Shown here one piece after another: positions 1 through 4,631 of a stretch of DNA of 7,177 nt. Below the pieces are notes generated by a model. The model was not told the origin of the DNA and did no database searches. It worked only from the letters and a program-made list of their open reading frames with translations. The stretch is from a bacterium (GTDB lineage: Bacteria > Chloroflexota > Dormibacteria > UBA8260 > Bog-877). How positions within the stretch are numbered: the stretch's first letter is position 1; each line of letters starts with the position of its first letter. The position numbers and the translations under genes are program-made. Location: assembly GCA_021802115.1 (NCBI GenBank), contig JAKABA010000201.1:1-7177 (forward strand). The letters run 5' to 3'.

Positions 1-6
1 CGGTAT

Positions 7-44
7 GTTGTAGCGGCTCAGGGTCATTGCAGTAGGTTTGCTCA
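7..44 (+). repeat. Left end of outer transposon: terminal plus inner repeat
   Basis: GTTGTAGCGGCTCA at 7-20 matches the inverted right end at 12 of 14 positions. A second copy of the GCTCA core, as TTTGCTCA, lies at 37-44 and is identical to the inner repeat of the other end. The two GCTCA cores are 24 bp apart here and 34 bp apart at the right end. They are inferred to be transposase-binding sites. The very tip is not fixed because the window starts a few bases outside. Confidence 0.6.
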
Positions 45-95
45 ACATGACTGCCCCCTGGTTTGATCGCGAAGAGTGCAGCGGTGTCAGGTTGG

Positions 96-125
96 GACGG
101 CGGGCCCGAGGTCGGGCCCGCCGTC
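96..125 (-). terminator. GC-rich hairpin after the last transposon gene
   Basis: A perfect 14-bp stem (96-109 with 112-125) closes on a 2-nt loop and contains GGGCCCG. On the minus strand it lies 13 nt after the stop codon of the 91-aa gene. No T-run follows, so it would be a U-less hairpin terminator or an RNA-stabilising structure. A role as a structural part of the transposon end is possible but less likely. Confidence 0.6.
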
Positions 126-138
126 GGCATGGGATGGG

Positions 139-414
139 TCAGATGGGCAGGCGGCGGGGCGTGGGGCGGAGGGGACGGAAGGAAGGGCCGGTCTGACGGA
201 GGGCACGTTCGGCGGCCTGGTAGCTGGCGAGCATGGTGCGGGTTGTGGCGGCGAGGAAGCGGAGTGCGTCGGGGTCGAGGTCCAGGATAACGCCGCGGTC
301 CAGGTCGGTGCGCAGGTGCAGGCGGAGGCGGGGACAGGTGAACGGGTCGCCCGGGACCACCACCTGGGAGCCGAGGGACAGGCGCGAGGCGGGCGAGACG
401 GTGATGACGTGCAT
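139..414 (-). CDS. 91-aa hypothetical protein, last gene of the outer transposon
   Basis: I do not recognise this family. The ATG at 414 is preceded by a purine-rich ribosome-binding site (AAGGAAG, about 9 nt upstream), and the gene begins 23 bp after the ATPase stop codon, so it looks like the fourth gene of the transposon operon. The sequence is MHVITVSPASRLSLG onwards. Its first half is strand-like with alternating hydrophobic residues (about 1-46). A helix-forming stretch follows (about 48-72, LRFLAATTRTMLASYQAAER), then a basic, proline-rich tail (about 73-91). There is no signal peptide, membrane segment or cysteine cluster. Codons use G/C at most third positions, which supports real coding. 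It could be a transposition accessory or regulatory protein, but only its position suggests this. The RIT insertion upstream probably separates it from the operon promoter. Confidence 0.6.
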   Translation of the reverse strand: MHVITVSPASRLSLGSQVVVPGDPFTCPRLRLHLRTDLDRGVILDLDPDALRFLAATTRTMLASYQAAERALRQTGPSFRPLRPTPRRLPI

Positions 415-437
415 GGGTCCTGACTTCCTTTCAAGGG

Positions 438-803
438 TCAGACGATGTCCGAGGCAACGGAGTCGACGATGACTGCGTCCACATGATCCAGGTGCTGGGT
501 GGCCGCATGCTGCAGGCAGGCAGTGGCCAGGCGGTTGATGGCGCGGGGGACGCCCTTGGTGGCCTGAAAGATGGCCAGGACTGCATCGGGGTCGAACAGG
601 GGCTGGGCGCAGCCGGCCAGTTCGAGGTGGTGCTGGAGGTAGCGGCCGGTCTCGTCGCGGTCCAGGCCAACGAGTTGGCACCAGAGTTCCACGCGCTGGG
701 CCAGGGCCTCCAGGCCGCGCTTGCGGATGTGGCGGGCGAGGTCGGGGTGGCCGCAGAGCAGCAGGGCGAAGACGGGTCGGGCGTCCAGATCGAAGGCGGT
801 GAG
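438..803 (-). pseudogene. TniB/ExeA-like AAA+ ATPase, 3' fragment (split by RIT insertion)
   Basis: This is the C-terminal part of the transposon ATPase, resuming at LT-AFDLDARPVF and ending with the stop at 438. It holds the segment ALLLCGHPDLARHI, which in this family follows Walker B and reads xxLVGQPEL, and the sensor-2-like stretch KGVPRAINRL with the conserved GxPR. Joined to the 5' fragment (4205-4618) with one copy of the shared CTCACC, it gives one frame of 257 aa, a usual length for these ATPases. In the joined protein this part covers about residues 139-257. It has no good start of its own; an internal GTG (codon at 690-692) would give an 84-aa remnant. The coding frame shows no other damage, which suggests the insertion is recent. 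Confidence 0.85.
798..803 (+). repeat. Left copy of 6-bp target-core direct repeat (GGTGAG)
   Basis: Identical to 4205-4210. On the coding strand it reads CTC ACC (Leu-Thr), and only one copy is needed to rebuild the ATPase frame. It is best read as the crossover spacer of tyrosine recombinase integration, not as a transposase-type duplication. Confidence 0.85.
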
Positions 804-829
804 TTAGGCCGAATTCGGCCTAACTCACC
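798..829. repeat. Perfect 32-bp palindrome at the left RIT junction
   Basis: GGTGAG (798-803), a self-complementary 20-mer TTAGGCCGAATTCGGCCTAA (804-823) and CTCACC (824-829) together form a perfect palindrome centred on an EcoRI-like GAATTC. GGTGAG is the junction copy of the target core. CTCACC is its mirror image and begins the 42-bp terminal repeat. The 20-mer consists of two inverted 10-bp arms, each matching the RIT arm TTATGCCGAG at 8 of 10 bases. No counterpart exists at the right junction, where GGTGAG runs straight into the ATPase gene. Confidence 0.95.
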
Positions 830-865
830 TTATGCCGAGCCAACGATTATGCCGAGCAGCTCTGG
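824..865 (+). repeat. RIT left 42-bp terminal inverted repeat
   Basis: A perfect reverse complement of 4169-4210. It contains CTCACC (824-829), an arm TTATGCCGAGC (830-840), a 6-bp spacer CAACGA (841-846), a second arm TTATGCCGAGC (847-857) and CAGCTCTGG-type sequence to 865. The two arms repeat directly with a 17-bp period, so they are likely tandem recombinase-binding sites. Confidence 0.95.
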
Positions 866-879
866 TAAGTCGGGGGTAA

Positions 880-906
880 CCGAGCGCCTGGAGGGCAGGC
901 GCTCGG
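880..906 (-). terminator. Hairpin terminator of the rit operon
   Basis: An 11-bp perfect stem (880-890 with 896-906) with a 5-nt loop. It starts 5 nt after the stop codon of the third recombinase on the minus strand. There is no T-run after it. One arm overlaps the subterminal recombinase motif (902-913), so termination and protein binding may compete there. It would limit rit transcription into the ATPase remnant and the 91-aa gene. Confidence 0.65.
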
Positions 907-913
907 CATAATC
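902..913 (-). repeat. Left subterminal inverted copy of the RIT arm motif
   Basis: CTCGGCATAATC faces the opposite way from the two arms in the 42-bp repeat. It reads GATTATGCCGAG on the minus strand and overlaps the stop codon (912-914) of the third recombinase. The gap to the nearest arm copy is 45 bp, against 57 bp at the right end. Confidence 0.75.
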
Positions 914-1901
914 ACAGCGCTTCGAGGAAGGCGAGCAGCTTGTCCGAGGGCCGATAGCGGCCGGGTCTCGTGTTGGGCGGCGCCGTGCGAGCCAGTGCCC
1001 GTTCTTTGAGGGCCATGTCGGCGTGCAAGTAGACCTGAGTGGTCTGGACGCTCTCGTGGCCGAGCCAGAGGGCGATGACCGTGACGTCGACGCCGCTTTG
1101 TAGCAGGTTCATCGCGCAGGTGTGGCGGAGTACGTGGGGCGTGATCTTCTTGGCGCGGAGCGACGGGCAACGCTGCGTCGCCAGTGATGTGTATTTGGCG
1201 ACCAGCCACTGCACCGCATCGTGGCTGAGGGGTCCCCCGCGGAGGGTCGGGAACACGGGGTCCGTTGGAGCGCCACCCCGCTCTTGCAGCCAAACACGCA
1301 GCACAGCCACGGTTTGAGCCGTTAAAGGGGTCGACCGCTGCTTGCGGCCCTTGCCGTGGCACCGCACGTGAGCCCCGACGCCCAGTTCCAGATCGTCCAG
1401 AACGAGTGCGGCGATCTCACTGAGACGAAGCCCGGTCTGGATCCCGAGAACCAGCAGGGCATAGTCGCGCCGCCCGACCCACTTCGCGCGGTCAACGGAG
1501 TCGAGGAGCGCATCGACCTCGTCCGCGCTCAGGAAGTCGATCACGGCACTCTCGTAACGTTTGGACGGGATGGAGAGCACGCGCTGGATCAGGTGCGCGT
1601 GCTCTGGGTGACGGAGCGCGGCGTAGCGGAACAGTGAGTGAATCGCTGCCAGACGGGCGTTGCGGGTGCGGATGCCGTTGTGGCGGTCGTGTTCGAGAAA
1701 GCTGAGGAAGGAGCCGATGAGCGGCGCGTCCAGGTCGGTGATGTTCAGTTGAGAGGGCGCCTTGCCAAGCTGGTCCTGGACGTAGTTGAGCAGGAGGCGG
1801 AAGGTATCCCGGTAAGCCGCCACTGTGCGCGGGCTCGCTCGCCGCTGAGTCAGGAGGCGCTCGGTGAAGAATGCCTGGAGGGTCGGTGCGAGGGTGCTCA
1901 T
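912..1901 (-). CDS. ritC: Tyrosine recombinase, third of the RIT trio (RitC-like)
   Basis: A site-specific recombinase of 329 aa that breaks and rejoins DNA through a 3'-phosphotyrosine link, acting with the other two to move the RIT element. An N-terminal SAM-like core-binding domain spans about 4-110 (TLQAFFTERLLTQRRASPRTVAAYRDTFR). The catalytic domain spans about 120-300 and has Arg159 (TGLRLSEI), Lys184 (GKGRK), His256 and Arg259 (PHVLRHT), His282 (LGHES) and Tyr291 (VYLHAD), so it is complete. The chosen ATG overlaps the previous stop as ATGA (1898-1901), implying translational coupling, with GGAG 8 nt upstream. Reading could open further upstream (to 2243), but that would lie inside the preceding gene. 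Its 3' end overlaps a subterminal arm motif and runs into a terminator hairpin. Symbol given by order within the trio. Confidence 0.93.
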   Translation of the reverse strand: MSTLAPTLQAFFTERLLTQRRASPRTVAAYRDTFRLLLNYVQDQLGKAPSQLNITDLDAPLIGSFLSFLEHDRHNGIRTRNARLAAIHSLFRYAALRHPEHAHLIQRVLSIPSKRYESAVIDFLSADEVDALLDSVDRAKWVGRRDYALLVLGIQTGLRLSEIAALVLDDLELGVGAHVRCHGKGRKQRSTPLTAQTVAVLRVWLQERGGAPTDPVFPTLRGGPLSHDAVQWLVAKYTSLATQRCPSLRAKKITPHVLRHTCAMNLLQSGVDVTVIALWLGHESVQTTQVYLHADMALKERALARTAPPNTRPGRYRPSDKLLAFLEAL

Positions 1902-2824
1902 CTCTGTGGCTCCGTGGCGTGTTCGAGCCGTTCCGCCGCCAAAGCCAGTAGTTCCGGGGCTGCCTGGAGGTACCAGTACGTGGATTTCGGGTCGACGTGT
2001 CCGAGATAGGCGGACAGGATTGGAAGCTTGCCGGAAACATCGACGCCGGCTCGATACCAGTCGCGCAGAGTGAGCACTGCGAAGGTGTGACGCAAATCGT
2101 GGATGCGCGGCCGACCGGATCCCGCGCGGGGTTGGAGTCCCACGCGGCTGACCAGTTCGGCGAAGACGCGACGCACGCAGACGTCGATCAGACGAGTCCC
2201 ACGCGTTGAGATGAAGAAGCTGGGCGCGCTCGGCTTGCCACACAGTCGGTCCCGGTGCCGCGCGTACTCCTCAAGGGCCAGAACGGTCGAGGGGTGCAGC
2301 GGCACCTGTCGCGACTTGTTGAACTTGGTCCCCCGGATGAGGATCAACCCGGCTTTGCGGTCAAAGTCGCCGCGGTCTAGGCGAATCGCTTCGCCCACTC
2401 GCATCCCGGTGACGGCAAGCAGGCCGAATAGCGTCTGATGTGTCACGGTACGTAGCAACGGACTCAGGGTGCCAGCAGCAGCTAGCAGGTCCGCGATCTC
2501 GGCTTCTGTGTATAGGTACGGGACCGGACGGGGATGCCGGTATGCGAGCAGCCCTGGTGCGGGCACCTGGACCGATGGATCGAGCGTTTGAAGGTAACGG
2601 GAGAAGCCGCGCACCACGGAGAGCCGCTGCTGCCACCGCACCGGCCGGACATGGGCCGGTTTAGTAGCCCAGGCCAACGCCGCTTGGGCGGTCACTGTGG
2701 ATATGCACGAGTTCTCAAGATAGTCGACGAAGTCGGACAGAAGCTGGTCGTGGCCGCGAAGTTTGAACCCAATAGCTCGCCGGAGCGTGAGGTAGTCGTC
2801 GACTCGTTGGCGAAGGACGGTCAT
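1898..2824 (-). CDS. ritB: Tyrosine recombinase, second of the RIT trio (RitB-like)
   Basis: A phage-integrase-family recombinase of 308 aa. The N-terminal DNA-binding domain (about 5-85) starts LRQRVDDYLTLRRAIGFKL, a sequence type common in middle RIT recombinases. The catalytic domain (about 100-300) carries Arg142 (TGMRVGEAIRL), Lys170 (FNKSRQ; Lys167 is the alternative), His242 and Arg245 (IHDLRHTFA), His276 (YLGHVD) and Tyr285 (TYWYLQ), so all catalytic positions are present. The chosen ATG at 2824 overlaps the upstream stop as ATGA and has an excellent AGGAGGTG site 4 nt before it. An in-frame start 18 nt further upstream (2842) lacks this. The C-terminus ELLALAAERLE is a helix that may pack against partner subunits. 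Its distinct sequence from the other two suggests a heteromeric synapse, which is inference. Confidence 0.93.
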   Translation of the reverse strand: MTVLRQRVDDYLTLRRAIGFKLRGHDQLLSDFVDYLENSCISTVTAQAALAWATKPAHVRPVRWQQRLSVVRGFSRYLQTLDPSVQVPAPGLLAYRHPRPVPYLYTEAEIADLLAAAGTLSPLLRTVTHQTLFGLLAVTGMRVGEAIRLDRGDFDRKAGLILIRGTKFNKSRQVPLHPSTVLALEEYARHRDRLCGKPSAPSFFISTRGTRLIDVCVRRVFAELVSRVGLQPRAGSGRPRIHDLRHTFAVLTLRDWYRAGVDVSGKLPILSAYLGHVDPKSTYWYLQAAPELLALAAERLEHATEPQR

Positions 2825-4047
2825 GCCGCACCTCCTGGCCATGGCCGTGCGATGGTGGCCAAGGCGTCGCGGTCATCTTTCGCGTAACGGGCAGTGGTCA
2901 CCGCCCAGCGGTGTCGTAGGATCTGGCCAATCTCCGACAGCGGCGCACCGGCTCGACGCATCGCCGTCGCCGTAGTGTGCCGGAGCCGATGCGCACCTAC
3001 GGGCGGTAGCCCGGACCGGCGACAGGCCCGCTCTACGACCTTACCAATGGAGGAGGCGCTCGACAGGACAGCGTAGGGCGCCCGCACCTGCAGGAACAGA
3101 GCGCGGCAATGGCCACGAGGACGGGCCTTGCGACAGTATTCGGATAGGGCCTCGCCGACATCCACTGGCAGCGGGAGCCGATCATAGCGGTTTCCCTTGC
3201 CGACCACAAGGATTTCCCCGTTACGCCAATCCACGTCATCGAGCGTAAGAGATGCCACCTCATGGGACCTTAAGCCGAGCCGCGCGAGCACGGTCAGGAT
3301 CGCGAAGTCGCGAAGACCGGCAGGGGTTTGACGGTTGCAGCTGGCCAGAAGTCGTGAGACCTGCTGCTCATCGAGGGCACGAGATATCCCGGTGTCTCGC
3401 CAGCCTGGGGCGGTGGGGACCGCGGCTGTCAACGACATCGGCGTGTGACCCTGAAGGTACAGAAAACGCATCAACGCCCGAAGTGCCCCGGCGATGTGTT
3501 GGATCGATGTAACGCTGCGATGCCGCGACTCAGCAAGTATGAATGCGCTTACCCGGCCGGCGGTCAACGCTGCGAGATCGCAGCCGGCTACGTCCTCATT
3601 CGCCCCCCAGCAAGAGGAGACAAACAGCCCAGCCACGTTGCGATACCAATGCATAGTCCGATGAGTCAAGCCGCGCTCGTTGATCAAGTACGTAGCGAAC
3701 TCCTGCAGAACCCGGTCAATGAACGTTTCCGGAACAGGCAATGGAACCTGGGGCATCCCACCGAGGGCACGCAGGTGGGCGGCTAGAACTCCCACCATCC
3801 CGCTAAGTGAGCGCCCCTTCGCATAACCACGATCTCGCTGATCCTCCACGAACCCTTGAAGACGCCCCGGCGTCAACTCCGCCAACGCCCAGCCATGATC
3901 GCCCAACCAGCGACTGAGATGCCTCATCACGACCAGATACGAGGTCGCTGACCACGGCGAGTATCCCTGCCGAGCCAACGCGTCCAAGAAACCAGCGACG
4001 AACGGTTCCAATGGACCGGACACACGGATCCCGAACGGTTTACACAT
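2821..4047 (-). CDS. ritA: Tyrosine recombinase, first of the RIT trio (RitA-like)
   Basis: The largest of the three, 408 aa. The extended N-terminal half contains two SAM-like helical regions (about 12-95 and 108-205), the second resembling a standard core-binding domain. The catalytic domain follows (about 222-400) with Arg260 (LGLRSHEVASL), Lys284 (VGKGNRYDR), His353 and Arg356 (HRLRHTTATAMRRAG), His379 (LRHRW) and Tyr388 (ARYAK). All are present, so it should be catalytically competent. The ATG at 4047 is preceded by GGGGGAG at 6-nt spacing. Its stop overlaps the start of the second recombinase. The 61-bp leader between the subterminal motif (4109-4120) and the start codon is the only place for a private promoter. 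The extra N-terminal domain could read the second arm of each terminal repeat, which is inference. Confidence 0.93.
   Translation of the reverse strand: MCKPFGIRVSGPLEPFVAGFLDALARQGYSPWSATSYLVVMRHLSRWLGDHGWALAELTPGRLQGFVEDQRDRGYAKGRSLSGMVGVLAAHLRALGGMPQVPLPVPETFIDRVLQEFATYLINERGLTHRTMHWYRNVAGLFVSSCWGANEDVAGCDLAALTAGRVSAFILAESRHRSVTSIQHIAGALRALMRFLYLQGHTPMSLTAAVPTAPGWRDTGISRALDEQQVSRLLASCNRQTPAGLRDFAILTVLARLGLRSHEVASLTLDDVDWRNGEILVVGKGNRYDRLPLPVDVGEALSEYCRKARPRGHCRALFLQVRAPYAVLSSASSIGKVVERACRRSGLPPVGAHRLRHTTATAMRRAGAPLSEIGQILRHRWAVTTARYAKDDRDALATIARPWPGGAA
2829..2836 (-). promoter_or_regulatory. Strong ribosome-binding site deciding the ritB start
   Basis: AGGAGGTG on the minus strand lies 4 nt before the ATG at 2824, inside the end of the preceding gene. 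It fixes the start at the ATGA overlap and not at the upstream in-frame codon at 2842. Confidence 0.8.
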
Positions 4048-4168
4048 CGGGTTCTCCCCCCTCGGCCATTGGAGCCTCGGTCAGAGTGCATCCCTGCAAG
4101 GCCCCACGGATTATGCCGAGAGATTCAACCCGCCTGTCCCTTCACCCACACTCGCGACCAGCATTCTT
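4048..4168 (-). promoter_or_regulatory. Leader and possible promoter of the rit operon
   Basis: This 121-bp stretch lies between the right terminal repeat and the first recombinase. On the minus strand the arm motif at 4109-4120 contains CATAAT (4110-4115), a good -10 match. The only -35 candidate is weak: GGGACA (4135-4140) at a long 19-bp spacing. If used, transcription would start about 55 nt before the ATG, and a recombinase bound to the arm would cover the -10 box and repress its own operon. Read-through from the outer transposon is the alternative source of transcripts. Confidence 0.3.
4109..4120 (+). repeat. Right subterminal inverted copy of the RIT arm motif
   Basis: GATTATGCCGAG, identical in its 12 bases to the left subterminal copy (902-913, inverted). 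It faces the two arms of the right 42-bp repeat across 57 bp, so each end has two direct arms plus one opposing arm. It probably binds a recombinase subunit. Confidence 0.75.
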
Positions 4169-4210
4169 CCAGAGCTGCTCGGCATAATCGTTGGCTCGGC
4201 ATAAGGTGAG
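4169..4210 (-). repeat. RIT right 42-bp terminal inverted repeat
   Basis: A perfect reverse complement of 824-865. Arms CTCGGCATAA are at 4195-4204 and 4178-4187, again with a 17-bp period. The last six bases, GGTGAG (4205-4210), are also the Leu-Thr codons of the ATPase gene and the right copy of the 6-bp core. The repeat is translated in the truncated ATPase, giving most of its novel tail. Confidence 0.95.
4205..4210 (+). repeat. Right copy of 6-bp target-core direct repeat (GGTGAG)
   Basis: Matches 798-803 and is in phase with the ATPase codons ACC and CTC (Thr, Leu). It belongs both to the target gene and to the 42-bp terminal repeat, as expected if element and target share the crossover spacer. 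Confidence 0.85.
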
Positions 4211-4631
4211 CAGGCGCAGTTCCTCCAGCATGGCTGAGGGGATCTCCTGGGCGTCGTCGAGGATCAGCACGGGGGTGCGACCGGCATCGGCGGAGGCAGC
4301 CAGTTGGCGGCGCACGCGGCTGCGGGCTTCGGTCATGGTCCAGGGGACGTCAGAGCCGAGGGTCTGCAGGAGGTCGGTCCAGAGCTCGCGGGCAGTGCGG
4401 GGTGGCTGGGGCAGGTGCAGGAAGCGGAAGCGTGCGGGGCTGCTCTGGGCCACCAGGGCGCGCAACAGGGTCGATTTGCCACTTCCGGTCTCCCCACAGA
4501 GGCAGATGATCTGGCAGTGGGCGATGGCGTAGCCGAGACGGCCGAGGATCTGCTGGTGCAGGCGGGACGGGAACAGGGCCATCGCGGGGACATCCTTGCG
4601 GAACGGCGTGGCACTCATGCCGAAAGGCTCT

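Larger units (their letters stand above)
804..4204 (-). mobile_element. RIT (recombinase-in-trio) element
   Basis: A 3401-bp element carrying three consecutive, overlapping tyrosine recombinase genes and nothing else, which is the definition of RIT elements (family knowledge). The boundaries can be read directly. GGTGAG occurs at 798-803 and 4205-4210, and deleting one copy plus 804-4204 (3407 bp) restores the ATPase frame at LRLLT-AFDLD, with codon phase matching on both sides. The ends have perfect 42-bp inverted repeats (824-865, 4169-4210) plus a left-only 20-bp palindrome (804-823). All three recombinases keep their catalytic residues, so the element may be active. It points the same way as the interrupted operon. 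Tn554 differs in having two recombinases plus the unrelated TnpC. Confidence 0.9.
4142..4618 (-). pseudogene. TniB/ExeA-like AAA+ ATPase, 5' fragment fused to RIT end
   Basis: The N-terminal part of the transposon ATPase, which in Tn7/Tn5053/Mu-type systems binds ATP and target DNA and activates the DDE transposase. In the rebuilt 257-aa protein Walker A is GETGSGKST (residues 42-50) and Walker B is VLILDDAQE (117-125). The native sequence stops at LRLLT (residue 138, base 4205). The frame then runs through the RIT terminal repeat, adding 20 foreign residues before a stop at 4142, for a 158-aa product lacking the sensor regions and lid. The ATG at 4618 is 13 bp after the transposase stop, with GAAGAG upstream. 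Reading further back (to 5137) only overlaps the transposase in another frame. A truncated protein with both Walker motifs could still bind ATP, or could interfere with intact homologues. Confidence 0.87.

Noticed and set aside
1..4. CGGT as a certain target-site duplication with 7105-7108
   Set aside because: The match is only 4 bp, at one of several possible tip positions, and the tip bases it implies are not identical at the two ends, so it is only mentioned as an option.
139..681. 180-codon minus-strand frame read from 681
   Set aside because: Its first half overlaps the ATPase 3' fragment out of frame. Only the part from the ATG at 414, with its own ribosome-binding site, is supported.
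1902..2243. N-terminal extension of the third recombinase back to 2243
   Set aside because: It lies inside the second recombinase in another frame, has a shadow-like Arg/Ser/Pro-rich composition, and the ATGA overlap at 1898-1901 gives a better start.
804..4204. Tn554-like transposon or integron
   Set aside because: Tn554 carries two recombinases and the non-recombinase TnpC. All three genes here have full tyrosine recombinase catalytic sets. No attC sites or cassette genes are present.
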